In this document: positions 15,893 through 24,253 of the stretch, one piece after another
How the letters are laid out: every line of letters begins with the position of its first letter
Numbering within the stretch: position 1 is the stretch's first letter
From: G041228335 sp964580905
Lineage (GTDB): Bacteria > Pseudomonadota > Alphaproteobacteria > Puniceispirillales > UBA1172
NCBI GenBank assembly: GCA_964580905.1
Contig: CAZOLR010000017.1
Span: 1-46,507, forward strand
Length of the DNA stretch: 46,507 bases
Direction of reading: 5' to 3'
The notes under the pieces: model-generated
Databases searched by the model: none
Told to the model about the DNA's origin: nothing
The model's input: only the letters and a program-made list of their open reading frames with translations
Made by a program: the position numbers and the translations under genes

Positions 15893-16663
15893 TTAGGCCT
15901 TTTCGGATTCAGAAACGGCAACGCTCCAGATGATCACACCAAAGGCAATCTTGTTAAGAACGTCGGCGAGGTTGTAAATCACGTTCAGGCTTTCCATGCT
16001 GGCGCTGGCAGTCATGTAACCGAAGAAGTAGCCGAGCGGATAGATGGCCCAGCCGATGGTTACGATCCAACGCATGGTGTTAAATGCAGACTGAACAGAA
16101 GCCGGAGCGGAACCAGCATTCAGCTTGCCTGCTTCACCGGCAAAGATTTCGTACAGAACGTAAATCCAGCCTGCCATCCCGATGATGAAACCAAGGGTAA
16201 TGTTGATGTATCCGGCTTCGCCGAGATATCCACCGATAAGCATTACCATGGTACCAATGATCAGGCGCCAGAAAATACCAGTTGAAACATTGGTGATCGC
16301 CCGCAGGATCAGGTAGAATTCAACCATCAGAAGCGGAACGGTGATCAGCCAGTCAATGTAACGATAGACGGTTGGTGTATCACCAGTCGCCACCCATACA
16401 TCACGCATATAGAAATAGTGAACAGCTGCAACCATTGTCACCATCCCGGAAACAACCAGGGATGTCTTCCACTTTGCGGCAACACGCTGTGTTTCCAGGA
16501 AGAAGAAAGCTGTAGAGGCAACCAGTGCCATTGAAATAAGCCAGAATGAAATTCCGACGAAATCATCCTGCTGAAGGTTTTCAGCGGCATTGGCTACCAT
16601 CGGCATAATTGACAATGCCGCGGCTGGAATAGCCAGTTTAGTCAATTTATTTAGCATCTTCAT
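15893..16663 (-). CDS. Proteorhodopsin, green-absorbing light-driven proton pump
   Basis: A 256-residue seven-helix microbial rhodopsin. A signal peptide spans about 1-26 (cleavage after VANA). By alignment with the SAR86 green proteorhodopsin I see the Schiff-base Lys at K238 (NLADVLNKIAFG), the proton acceptor D104 in RYIDW, the proton donor E115, and H82, which pairs with the acceptor. The spectral tuning residue (105 in the SAR86 protein) is L112, which predicts green absorption. Retinal made by Blh would bind K238. The ATG has GAGGAG eight bases upstream. It faces a divergent AT-rich promoter region and is likely strongly expressed. Confidence 0.98.
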   Translation of the reverse strand: MKMLNKLTKLAIPAAALSIMPMVANAAENLQQDDFVGISFWLISMALVASTAFFFLETQRVAAKWKTSLVVSGMVTMVAAVHYFYMRDVWVATGDTPTVYRYIDWLITVPLLMVEFYLILRAITNVSTGIFWRLIIGTMVMLIGGYLGEAGYINITLGFIIGMAGWIYVLYEIFAGEAGKLNAGSAPASVQSAFNTMRWIVTIGWAIYPLGYFFGYMTASASMESLNVIYNLADVLNKIAFGVIIWSVAVSESEKA

Positions 16664-16868
16664 TGTAGATACTCCTCAACGTTGAGTTCATTTGGGATGA
16701 ATACAAACGTTATTCACCTTGCAAAATGAAATATGTCGGAAATGAGGCCTGGCAATTATTTCTATTAATTTTTTATAAAATATTTTTGTTAAATGATTGT
16801 TTTTTATATAAATTAAATCTGTTATAAATTTTAAATATTAATAAATTTCTTATTCTAAGGGGGAATTG
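16664..16868. promoter_or_regulatory. Divergent AT-rich promoter region of proteorhodopsin and small membrane protein
   Basis: From 16761 to 16855, 87 of 95 bases are A or T, unlike the rest of the window. On the rhodopsin side there is a nested dyad: TTCATTT (16687-16693) pairs with AAATGAA (16724-16730) and TGAATA (16698-16703) with TATTCA (16711-16716). A perfect 12-base palindrome, CTCAACGTTGAG, lies at 16675-16686 and overlaps the rhodopsin RBS. A weak - strand candidate is TTGCCA with TATTTC 16 bp downstream; exact promoters cannot be fixed by eye. AAGGGGGA at 16857-16864 is the ribosome-binding site of the + strand gene. Confidence 0.55.
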
Positions 16869-17066
16869 ATGGATACAGTGCTTGTCGGCGGTATCGGCAT
16901 TCTTGTGCTGATGTTTATTGTATGGAAGATCCATGGCAGGCTTGAAGAAGCGGAGCTTTCCCCCACCTTCAGGCGTCTTGCCAGTTACGCACTCATACTC
17001 CTCATTATCGCTGCTGTCGGATTTGTGATCAGCTGGCATCGCAGCAACTGGATGGCATCTCTTTAA
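16869..17066 (+). CDS. Small two-helix membrane protein of unknown function
   Basis: A 65-residue protein with two hydrophobic helices, about residues 4-19 and 39-57, joined by a charged loop (HGRLEEAELSPTFRR). A strong ribosome-binding site, AAGGGGGA, precedes the ATG at 16869. I do not recognise the family. It is divergent from proteorhodopsin and sits upstream of fabD, which appears to have its own promoter. Its start and codon pattern look genuine, but no function can be inferred. Confidence 0.65.
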   Translation: MDTVLVGGIGILVLMFIVWKIHGRLEEAELSPTFRRLASYALILLIIAAVGFVISWHRSNWMASL

Positions 17067-17109
17067 AATACGGTTTCTGCTGGCTCCTGCCGGCAGATCC
17101 TTGCCCGCC

Positions 17110-17138
17110 TTGCCGGGTTTCAGGATCGGTGCTATAGA
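17110..17138 (+). promoter_or_regulatory. Candidate sigma70 promoter for fabD
   Basis: TTGCCG (17110-17115) and TATAGA (17133-17138) are separated by 17 bp, about 40 bases before the fabD start at 17177. This is one of the best promoter matches in the window. Confidence 0.55.
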
Positions 17139-17176
17139 AAAATCTTGAATTAACAGGCAGATGTAAAAGGGTTGGC

Positions 17177-18121
17177 ATGGTAAAAACAGCATTTCTTTTT
17201 CCCGGTCAGGGGTCACAGGCCATCGGTATGGGACAGTCCCTTCTTGAGACATCCGCAGTTGCCCGCTCGGTGATGGAAGAGGTGGACGCGGCATTGGGTG
17301 GCGGGCTCGGCCAGATTATGAAAGACGGCCCCGAAGACATGCTCCGGATGACACGTAATGCCCAGCCTGCGCTGATGGCAACGGCGCTGATGGCAACCCG
17401 GGCAATCGAGGATCGTTTTGGAAAATCCCTTGATCAGATCGGCCATGCTGTTGCTGGTCATTCGCTTGGAGAATACGCCGCTCTTGCTGCGGCTGGTACA
17501 TTTGATATCGCAACAGCGGCTAAACTGCTCCGCCTCAGAGGGGATTCCATGCAAAACGCCGTGCCTGTCGGTGAAGGTGCCATGGCTGCCTTGCTTGGGG
17601 CTGACCTCCAGCAGGTCGAAGATATCATCAGCCATAAAAACTGGACTGCGCTTGATGTGGCTAATGATAATGCTCCGGGGCAGGTGGTTATCAGTGGTGC
17701 GGTTGCCGATGTTGATGCTGCGCTTGAACTGGCAAAGGAGATGGGGATCCGGCGTGCCCTCAAACTGCCGGTTAGCGCTCCGTTCCATTGCCGTCTTATG
17801 GCGCCCGCCGCAGATGCCATGGCAACGGCCCTTGCCGGCGTGACCATGCATCCGCCAAGCCTGCCTGTTTTTTGCAACGTAACCGCAGAACAAGAGACGG
17901 ATCCATCTGTTCTGCGTGAAAACCTGATCACCCAGGTAACGGGTCTTGTTCGCTGGCGCGAAACACTCACAAACATGGCTAAATCCGGCATCGGGCGATT
18001 TGTTGAGATCGGCACCGGTAAGGTGCTGACCGGATTGGTGAAGCGCACTCTGCCTGATGTGGAAGCCTTGAATGTGGAAACGCCCGAGGATATTGATGCG
18101 TTTGCTGAGCTTTATCACTGA
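17177..18121 (+). CDS. fabD: Malonyl-CoA:ACP transacylase
   Basis: A 314-residue FabD that loads malonate from CoA onto acyl carrier protein for fatty acid synthesis. GQGSQ is at 10-14, the nucleophile S96 is in GHSLGE, and the catalytic His204 is in SAPFHCRLM. It heads a fatty-acid operon with fabG, acpP and fabF, followed by mltG and gmk. The start has a modest AAAAGGG ribosome-binding site. Confidence 0.97.
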   Translation: MVKTAFLFPGQGSQAIGMGQSLLETSAVARSVMEEVDAALGGGLGQIMKDGPEDMLRMTRNAQPALMATALMATRAIEDRFGKSLDQIGHAVAGHSLGEYAALAAAGTFDIATAAKLLRLRGDSMQNAVPVGEGAMAALLGADLQQVEDIISHKNWTALDVANDNAPGQVVISGAVADVDAALELAKEMGIRRALKLPVSAPFHCRLMAPAADAMATALAGVTMHPPSLPVFCNVTAEQETDPSVLRENLITQVTGLVRWRETLTNMAKSGIGRFVEIGTGKVLTGLVKRTLPDVEALNVETPEDIDAFAELYH

Positions 18122-18156
18122 TTTGAGTGAAAGCAGGAAAATAAAGGGGAACACGA

Positions 18157-18897
18157 ATGTTTGACTTGAATGGACACACCGCCCTGATTACGGGGGCAAG
18201 CGGCGGTATTGGTGCAGAAGTAGCCGAAACGCTTCATGGGCAGGGGGCCACGGTTGTCATAACCGGCACAAGACAAGCTGTCCTGGATGATATTGCCTCA
18301 CGTCTCAATGGACGGTGCGAAGTTTTGGTTGCCAATCTTTCGGATGCCGAAGAGGTTTCCGGGCTCGTTACAAAGGCCGGAGATGCGGCTGGTAGCCCTG
18401 TCGATATTCTCGTCAATAATGCGGGTATCACCAGAGATAATTTGCTGATGCGCATGAAAGATGAAGACTGGGACGCTGTCATGGATGTTAATCTCAAGGC
18501 CGCCATGATTTTATCCCGTTCCGTTCTCCGTGGCATGATGAAGGCCAGGTGGGGGCGTATCATCCAGATGTCTTCCATCGTTGGCTATACCGGCAATCCG
18601 GGTCAGGCAAACTACGCCGCGGCCAAGGCAGGGCTTACCGGCTTTACCAAGGCTCTGGCCGCTGAAGTTGCCTCTCGCGGCGTCACCGCAAACATCATCG
18701 CACCGGGATTTATCCGCACCCCCATGACCGATGCCCTCAGTGAAGATCAGAAATCCTCACTTATGGCGGGTATACCTGCTGCAAGGCTTGGGGAAGCAAA
18801 AGAAGTTGCAGCAGCGGTTGCTTTCCTTGCCAGTGAAGAGGCCGGATATCTTACCGGCTCCACCCTCCATATCAATGGCGGAATGGCGATGCTGTGA
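18157..18897 (+). CDS. fabG: 3-oxoacyl-[ACP] reductase
   Basis: A 246-residue short-chain dehydrogenase that reduces 3-oxoacyl-ACP with NADPH. The cofactor motif TGASGGIG is at 12-19, NNAG at 87-90, and the catalytic triad is S140, Y153 and K157 (YAAAK). Its place between fabD and acpP and its standard length support FabG over other SDR enzymes. Confidence 0.97.
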   Translation: MFDLNGHTALITGASGGIGAEVAETLHGQGATVVITGTRQAVLDDIASRLNGRCEVLVANLSDAEEVSGLVTKAGDAAGSPVDILVNNAGITRDNLLMRMKDEDWDAVMDVNLKAAMILSRSVLRGMMKARWGRIIQMSSIVGYTGNPGQANYAAAKAGLTGFTKALAAEVASRGVTANIIAPGFIRTPMTDALSEDQKSSLMAGIPAARLGEAKEVAAAVAFLASEEAGYLTGSTLHINGGMAML

Positions 18898-18916
18898 TAT
18901 CTTTGCTTTAGGGGTG

Positions 18917-18981
18917 AGCCTCCGTCCAATTGGTGGTGGAAAAGATGTAATTTACGTGTAAAATACACGTAATCGGAGGCT
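18917..18981 (+). promoter_or_regulatory. Nested inverted repeat in the fabG-acpP intergenic region
   Basis: An outer stem pairs AGCCTCCG (18917-18924) with CGGAGGCT (18974-18981). Inside it, TTACGTGTA (18952-18960) pairs with TACACGTAA (18964-18972) around a 3-base loop, and CCAATTGG (18926-18933) is a small palindrome. All arms are perfect. No T-run follows, so this is not a plain terminator. It could be a structured acpP mRNA leader or a processing site. Confidence 0.55.
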
Positions 18982-19075
18982 AGCCTTTCGGTAAAATATT
19001 TGTTATCACGCTCCAAGCTAATTGCGCATCAAGCGCTAAATTTAAAATCCTAACCCGTTGCAAGGGGAGACCACG

Positions 19076-19312
19076 ATGAGTGACATTGCAGATCGCGTCA
19101 AAAAGATTGTTGTTGAACACCTCGGTGTTGAAGATTCCAAGGTGGTAGAGGGCGCAAGCTTTATCGACGATCTCGGTGCCGACAGCCTCGATACTGTTGA
19201 GCTGGTAATGGCTTTTGAAGAAGAATTCGGGTGTGAGATTCCCGATGATGCTGCGGAAAAGATCCAGACAGTCAAAGACGCCGTTGACTTCATCAGCGCC
19301 AACGGTTCCTAA
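19076..19312 (+). CDS. acpP: Acyl carrier protein
   Basis: A 78-residue acidic acyl carrier protein. The phosphopantetheine attachment site is S37 in GADSLDTVE. AAGGGGAG precedes the ATG at 19076; a start 18 bases upstream is less likely. It carries growing acyl chains for FabD, FabG and FabF. An unusually long 178-base gap with a nested inverted repeat separates it from fabG, suggesting separate control of this very abundant protein. Confidence 0.98.
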   Translation: MSDIADRVKKIVVEHLGVEDSKVVEGASFIDDLGADSLDTVELVMAFEEEFGCEIPDDAAEKIQTVKDAVDFISANGS

Positions 19313-19344
19313 ATTATCTATCCACCTCAGGACTTGATGCTACC

Positions 19345-20610
19345 ATGAAACGTGTCGTCGTCACCGGAATGGGAATAGTAAGCCCGCTGGGTGTCGGAGT
19401 TGATCATAACTGGAAGACCTTGCTGGATGGACAGCATGGCTTCCGAAAGATCGACAGCTTTGAGGTGGATGATCTTCCCTGCCAGATTGCTGCGATGATT
19501 CCACGTGGTGACGGCACCATGGGAACATTGAATGCAGATGACTGGGTGGAACCAAAGGATCAGCGAAAAATTGATCCTTTCATCCTCTATGGATTGATCG
19601 CGTCCATTATGGCGGTGGAACATTCCGGTTGGGTTGCCGATGATGAGGAAAAGAAGTGCCGTACCGGTGTGATGATCGGCTCTGGCATCGGTGGCTTGCA
19701 GACCATTTATGAAACAGGCCGCCTTATGGATGAACGGGGGCCACGTCGGATCAGCCCTTTCTTTATTCCGTCCTCGCTGATTAATCTGATTTCTGGACAG
19801 GTTTCCATCAAATTCGGCTTTAAAGGGCCTAATCATTCTGTTGTGACCGCGTGTTCAACGGGATGCCATGCTATTGGTGATGCGGCAAGGCTGATCAAGT
19901 ATGGCGATGCCGATGTCATGGTTGCCGGCGGGGCAGAAGCGGCGATATGCCGGCTTGGTGTTGCCGGGTTTGCCGCAGCGAGGGCACTTTCCACCGGATA
20001 CAATGATGACCCTGCCGCCGCCTCCCGCCCCTGGGATAAAGGCCGGGATGGCTTTGTGATGGGCGAAGGCGCAGGCATTGTCGTGCTTGAAGAATATGAA
20101 CATGCCAAGGCAAGAGGCGCCACGATATACGGTGAAATCAAAGGATACGGTTTGTCCGGTGATGCGCACCATATCACGGCTCCCGCCGATGATGGTGATG
20201 GCGGGTTCCGTGCCATGCAGGCCGCGTTGAGGGATTCCGGCCTTGCGGCTGCCGATATGGATTATGTCAATGCCCATGGCACATCCACCCCGCTTGGTGA
20301 CGTGATTGAAGCCGGCGCCGTAAAACGTCTTTTCGGGCCAGCCGTCAAAGATATGTGCATGTCCTCGACCAAGAGTGCAACGGGCCATCTTCTGGGTGCG
20401 GCTGGGGCTATTGAGGCCATTTTTTCGATAATGGCAAGTTACACGGATACCGTTCCGCCGACACGCAACCTTGATGATCCGGCTGATGAAGTGTCGGATC
20501 TTGATCTGGTTCCGCATAAATCGAAGAAAAAAACAATCCGCAACGTGATGTCTAATTCCTTTGGTTTTGGCGGCACCAACGCAAGCCTGATTGTGGGCAA
20601 GGTGGAGTGA
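19345..20610 (+). CDS. fabF: 3-oxoacyl-[ACP] synthase II
   Basis: A 421-residue condensing enzyme that elongates acyl-ACP with malonyl-ACP. The catalytic triad is C170 (VVTACSTGCH), H311 (NAHGTSTPLGD) and H348 (SATGHLLGAAG), with K343 just before the last. Its location directly after acpP is standard. It is 32 bases downstream of acpP. Confidence 0.97.
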   Translation: MKRVVVTGMGIVSPLGVGVDHNWKTLLDGQHGFRKIDSFEVDDLPCQIAAMIPRGDGTMGTLNADDWVEPKDQRKIDPFILYGLIASIMAVEHSGWVADDEEKKCRTGVMIGSGIGGLQTIYETGRLMDERGPRRISPFFIPSSLINLISGQVSIKFGFKGPNHSVVTACSTGCHAIGDAARLIKYGDADVMVAGGAEAAICRLGVAGFAAARALSTGYNDDPAAASRPWDKGRDGFVMGEGAGIVVLEEYEHAKARGATIYGEIKGYGLSGDAHHITAPADDGDGGFRAMQAALRDSGLAAADMDYVNAHGTSTPLGDVIEAGAVKRLFGPAVKDMCMSSTKSATGHLLGAAGAIEAIFSIMASYTDTVPPTRNLDDPADEVSDLDLVPHKSKKKTIRNVMSNSFGFGGTNASLIVGKVE

Positions 20611-20643
20611 TATCCCTCCACCTCCATGGATGCTTGAAGAACC

Positions 20644-21657
20644 ATGGATGAAACTGACCAGACAAGCCGTGAAACCAACCCACGTCGTCTCGCAAGACTG
20701 ATTTCAGCCCTTATACTGGCGTGTATCGCTGGTGCAGGCGGGTTGGGTATCTGGTTTTTTTCTGAATTGCACCGCCCGGGAACAATGCAGGAAAACACCA
20801 TTATTCTTATCCCCGAAGGTTCAGGGCGGGTTGTGATCAGCGCTGTACTTCAACAGGCCGGTATTCCGCACAGCCGCTGGGTCATGCAGATTGAAGAATA
20901 CCGCCGCGGCAGGGCGTATCGCCCCAAGGCAGGTGAGTTCATGCTTCCCCGGGGAAGTAACCTTTATCAGGCCATGGATATCATTCATGAAGGCAAGGCG
21001 ATCCAGCACAGTTTCGTCATACCTGAAGGCTGGACCAGCATTGAGGTGTCCACCGCCTTGCTGGATGACGACAGGCTGTCCGGCACGATAACCCCGGAGA
21101 TCAGAGAGGGTGAACTGTTACCTCAAACCTATTTCTTTACCCGTGGAACTGATCGTAATGTTTTTCTTGAACGTGTTCGAAAGGCAAGGGAAATTGCCTT
21201 TGCCGAAGCCTGGGCTGACCGTGCCGGTGATCTGCCCTATGCAAGCCTTGACGAAGCAGTGATTCTGGCATCAATCATCGAAAAGGAAACAGGCCTTGCG
21301 CAGGAACGGGGCAAGGTAGCCTCAGTCTTTGTCAATCGACTCAGGGCAGGGATGAGACTTCAGTCAGACCCGACGGTCATTTATGGACTTCTGCGATCTG
21401 GTATCGTGGTAGAACGGCTGAAACGCAGTCATCTCAGGGATCCGAACCCCTGGAATACCTATATGCAGCCGGGTCTGCCGCCGACACCTATATGCAATCC
21501 CGGACTTGACAGCCTCATCGCGGCGCTGAACCCGGAAACCACCCCTTATTTCTATTTTGTCGCTGATGGTAAGGGCGGTCATGCCTTTGCCCGGACACTG
21601 GCTGAACATAACCGCAATGTGCGGGCCTGGCGCAACCTGAACAAGGTAGACGAATAG
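20644..21657 (+). CDS. mltG: Endolytic murein transglycosylase
   Basis: A 337-residue MltG (YceG-like) that cleaves nascent glycan strands at the inner membrane and terminates their growth. A single N-terminal transmembrane helix spans about 18-40. A LysM-like region (about 50-120) precedes the catalytic domain, which has the signature ASIIEKETG with the likely catalytic Glu213, then VFVNRLRAGMRLQSDPTVIYG. It follows fabF by 33 bases, as in many alphaproteobacteria. Confidence 0.95.
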   Translation: MDETDQTSRETNPRRLARLISALILACIAGAGGLGIWFFSELHRPGTMQENTIILIPEGSGRVVISAVLQQAGIPHSRWVMQIEEYRRGRAYRPKAGEFMLPRGSNLYQAMDIIHEGKAIQHSFVIPEGWTSIEVSTALLDDDRLSGTITPEIREGELLPQTYFFTRGTDRNVFLERVRKAREIAFAEAWADRAGDLPYASLDEAVILASIIEKETGLAQERGKVASVFVNRLRAGMRLQSDPTVIYGLLRSGIVVERLKRSHLRDPNPWNTYMQPGLPPTPICNPGLDSLIAALNPETTPYFYFVADGKGGHAFARTLAEHNRNVRAWRNLNKVDE

Positions 21658-21693
21658 TTATGGAACCGGGGTCTGGCCTCTATGACTTCATAG

Positions 21694-21722
21694 TTGTGAC
21701 CGGTCAGGCTTACCGTTAGTAT
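21694..21722 (+). promoter_or_regulatory. Candidate promoter for gmk
   Basis: TTGTGA (21694-21699) and TAGTAT (21717-21722) have a 17-bp spacer, in the 79-base gap between mltG and gmk. The gap holds no yicC gene, which commonly lies here in related bacteria. Confidence 0.4.
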
Positions 21723-21736
21723 GTGGCATATATCAG

Positions 21737-22414
21737 ATGAAGGATCAGGTGATGTCCGGCACGTATTTTGACCCCTCGCAGACACATGGAATTTCTCGTC
21801 GCGGACTGATGCTGGTTTTATCGTCACCATCAGGAGCCGGAAAATCCTCGATCTCGCGAAGACTGCTCGAAGAAGACGATAATTTGCATCTTTCTGTTTC
21901 CGCAACGTCACGTAAACGTCGCCCGGGTGAAGTGGAGGGCGTTGATTACAGTTTTGTATCCACCGAAGATTTTCAGCTTATGGTCAACCAGAACAAGTTT
22001 CTGGAATACGCCAAGGTTTTTGACAACTACTACGGCACCCCAAGGGCACAGGTAGAAGAGAAGATGAGTCAGGGCAAGGATGTTCTCTTTGATATTGACT
22101 GGCAGGGAACACAGCAGCTAAAGGCCCGGGCAAGAGATGATCTTGTATCTGTATTCATTCTTCCCCCATCTATAGGTGAGCTTGAAAACCGGCTCAACAA
22201 GCGGGGGCAGGATACGCCGGAGGTAGTGGCAGGGCGAATGAGCAAAGCTGCCGATGAAATGTCACATTACCCGGAATATGATTACATTGTTGTAAATATT
22301 GATCTTGAGGCTTCGGTCCGGCAGGTGAAATCCATTCTGATGGCCGAACGACTGAAACGGGATCGGCAGACAGGTCTGACAGGGTTTGTCAAAAGCCTGC
22401 GTGACGGGCATTAG
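21737..22414 (+). CDS. gmk: Guanylate kinase
   Basis: A 225-residue guanylate kinase that phosphorylates GMP to GDP. The P-loop SSPSGAGKSS is at 29-38, followed by the GMP-binding segments SATSRKRRPGEVEGVDY and DIDWQGTQQL. Starts at codons 1 and 6 are both possible; the N-terminus is slightly longer than usual. Its stop codon overlaps the stop of the convergent rsmA by 4 bp (TTAG, 22411-22414), and no terminator separates them. Confidence 0.97.
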   Translation: MKDQVMSGTYFDPSQTHGISRRGLMLVLSSPSGAGKSSISRRLLEEDDNLHLSVSATSRKRRPGEVEGVDYSFVSTEDFQLMVNQNKFLEYAKVFDNYYGTPRAQVEEKMSQGKDVLFDIDWQGTQQLKARARDDLVSVFILPPSIGELENRLNKRGQDTPEVVAGRMSKAADEMSHYPEYDYIVVNIDLEASVRQVKSILMAERLKRDRQTGLTGFVKSLRDGH

Positions 22415-23262
22415 GCCCGCGCTTTCCGCAAAGCTTCGGCAATCCGGCAGAAATCCTCAACGTTAAGGGTTTCCGCACGGATATCGCCCGGGATGCCAGC
22501 TTGTTCCAGAAGTGCAGTTCCGCCAATCGGCTTGGATGAGGCGCGAAGCATCTTGCGGCGTTGACCAAAAAGCACCCGGGTCACTTCTTCGAGAATCTCC
22601 TGCCTTGCCGGTGCAAGCGGCGTTGATCGCGGGATAAGCTGTACAACAGATGAGGTGACTTTCGGCGGAGGAACAAACGCGTCGGGTGGGATATCAAAAA
22701 GCCTTTTGACTTCACACCGCCACTGGGCGATGACCGAAAGACGTCCGAATGCCGATGTACCGGGTTCAGCCACCAGCCGTTGGCCGACTTCCCGCTGAAA
22801 CATGAGTGTCATGGAAGCAAGATGGTCAGCCTGTCCAAGCCATCCCAGAAGGAGCCCGGTTGCAATGTTATAGGGAAGATTGGCAACAATCTGGCGCGGT
22901 TCATTTTCCGGGCCCAGCCGGGTGATATCAAGCTTGAGCGCATCTTCTTCGATAATTTCAAGCCGGCCATCAGAAGCTTCAACCAATGGCTCCAGTGCAG
23001 CAATGGCCCGGCGGTCCTTTTCAATGGCAATCAGCCGTTTAGCCCCTGCGAGCAGCAGAGCGCGGGTCAGTCCGCCGGGGCCGGGACCAATTTCAATCAC
23101 CGTGCCGTCAAGGGGCTGTGCTGCCCGGGCTATCCGTCCGGTGAGATTTAGATCAAGGAGAAAATTCTGGCCAAGGCTTTTTTTCGCATCGAGACCAGCT
23201 TTCCGGATAACCTCTCTCAGAGGAGGAAGGCGGTCGATCTGTTCCGGAACATTTTCAGGCAT
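22411..23262 (-). CDS. rsmA: 16S rRNA dimethyladenosine transferase
   Basis: A 283-residue RsmA (KsgA) that dimethylates two adjacent adenosines near the 3' end of 16S rRNA. SLGQNFL is at 29-35, the SAM-binding motif EIGPGPGGLT at 57-66 and the catalytic NLPYNI at 128-133. The start at 23262 overlaps the pdxA stop by 8 bases; the longer upstream frame is not RsmA-like. It ends the lptF-lptG-surA-pdxA-rsmA operon. Confidence 0.97.
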   Translation of the reverse strand: MPENVPEQIDRLPPLREVIRKAGLDAKKSLGQNFLLDLNLTGRIARAAQPLDGTVIEIGPGPGGLTRALLLAGAKRLIAIEKDRRAIAALEPLVEASDGRLEIIEEDALKLDITRLGPENEPRQIVANLPYNIATGLLLGWLGQADHLASMTLMFQREVGQRLVAEPGTSAFGRLSVIAQWRCEVKRLFDIPPDAFVPPPKVTSSVVQLIPRSTPLAPARQEILEEVTRVLFGQRRKMLRASSKPIGGTALLEQAGIPGDIRAETLNVEDFCRIAEALRKARA

Positions 23263-24253
23263 GTCTGCCCTGCCGATTGCGTGCCATCTCAAAAGCAAGG
23301 TTGATTGCGGCCATCAGGGATGCCGGACTTGCCGTGAATTTGCCGGCAAGGTCAAGTGCGGTCCCGTGATCCGGGCTGGTGCGGATATAACTCAGTCCCA
23401 GAGTGGTGTTTACACCGCCATGAAAATCAAGGGTTTTGATGGGGATAAGTGCCTGATCATGATACATGGTTATGACGGCATCGTACTCTTGCCGCCGGTC
23501 TTCATGAAAAAGGGTATCAGCAGAAAACGGGCCGCTGACCATTACACCCGCCGCGTTCAGTTTTTCGAGCGCCGGTGAAATGATGTTGATTTCTTCTGTG
23601 CCGAGGGCGCCGTCCTCTCCGGCATGTGGATTAAGGCCTGTTACGGCTATACGTGGGGTTTGCAGATTGAAATCACGTCTGAGGGCCGTATCCAGTGTGG
23701 TGGCTGTTTGGATTATTGACGCTTCAGAAATGGCTCCGGCCACATCCTTGATCGGGATATGGATGGTAAGTGGCACTACCCTCAGCATTGGCGAGACAAG
23801 CATCATCACCGGATGCGACGGCGGGCGGTCAATCTGAGCCAGATATTCCGTATGCCCCGGGCTTTTGAAACCGGCAGAGTAAAGCGTCGATTTCTGGATG
23901 GGGTTTGTCACAAGACCAAGAATACGACCATCACGTGCCAGTTCAGCACCTAGCGTTATGCTGTCGATGACCGACCGGGCATTGGCCGTCGAAGGTTTCC
24001 CGGGAACAGGTGTTTCAGGCCAGGTCATGGGTATCACGCCGAGTGTCCTTTCCGGAAGGTCACTGGCGGCTTCTGCTGTTTCGATTACTTTAATGGCAAC
24101 AGGTTTGCCCATCTCATCGGCAAGCCTGCTGAGCCGATCGGGATCATCGCGGGTGATAATATGCCCGGCCCCTTCATGAAGACACTTCACCAGGATTTCC
24201 GCCCCGATGCCAGAAGGTTCCCCGGGGGTGATGAAAACCCGGTTTTTTGCCAT
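23255..24253 (-). CDS. pdxA: 4-hydroxythreonine-4-phosphate dehydrogenase
   Basis: A 332-residue PdxA of the DXP-dependent vitamin B6 pathway. It oxidises 4-phosphohydroxy-L-threonine to a product that condenses with deoxyxylulose phosphate. The N-terminus TPGEPSGIGAEI, the metal-binding His in SPGHTEYLA and in MYHDQALIPIK, and the final GTALDLAGK segment are diagnostic. Its ATG overlaps the surA stop (TAATG) and its stop overlaps the rsmA start, so the three are translationally coupled. Confidence 0.97.
   Translation of the reverse strand: MAKNRVFITPGEPSGIGAEILVKCLHEGAGHIITRDDPDRLSRLADEMGKPVAIKVIETAEAASDLPERTLGVIPMTWPETPVPGKPSTANARSVIDSITLGAELARDGRILGLVTNPIQKSTLYSAGFKSPGHTEYLAQIDRPPSHPVMMLVSPMLRVVPLTIHIPIKDVAGAISEASIIQTATTLDTALRRDFNLQTPRIAVTGLNPHAGEDGALGTEEINIISPALEKLNAAGVMVSGPFSADTLFHEDRRQEYDAVITMYHDQALIPIKTLDFHGGVNTTLGLSYIRTSPDHGTALDLAGKFTASPASLMAAINLAFEMARNRQGRHA

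Noticed and set aside
15893..16663. Blue-absorbing proteorhodopsin or a sodium/chloride pump
   Set aside because: The tuning residue is Leu, not Gln, and the acceptor and donor are Asp and Glu as in proton pumps, not the NDQ or NTQ type.
16773..17294. Long open frame on the - strand across the small membrane protein and the fabD start
   Set aside because: It overlaps two better-supported + strand genes (one certain), has no recognisable domain, and runs through the AT-rich promoter region.
18917..18981. The fabG-acpP inverted repeat as a rho-independent terminator
   Set aside because: No T-run follows either arm, and the outer stem encloses a second hairpin, unlike a simple terminator.
23580..24179. 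Open frames on the + strand opposite pdxA
   Set aside because: They are antisense shadows of a strongly supported gene and have no domain or ribosome-binding site.
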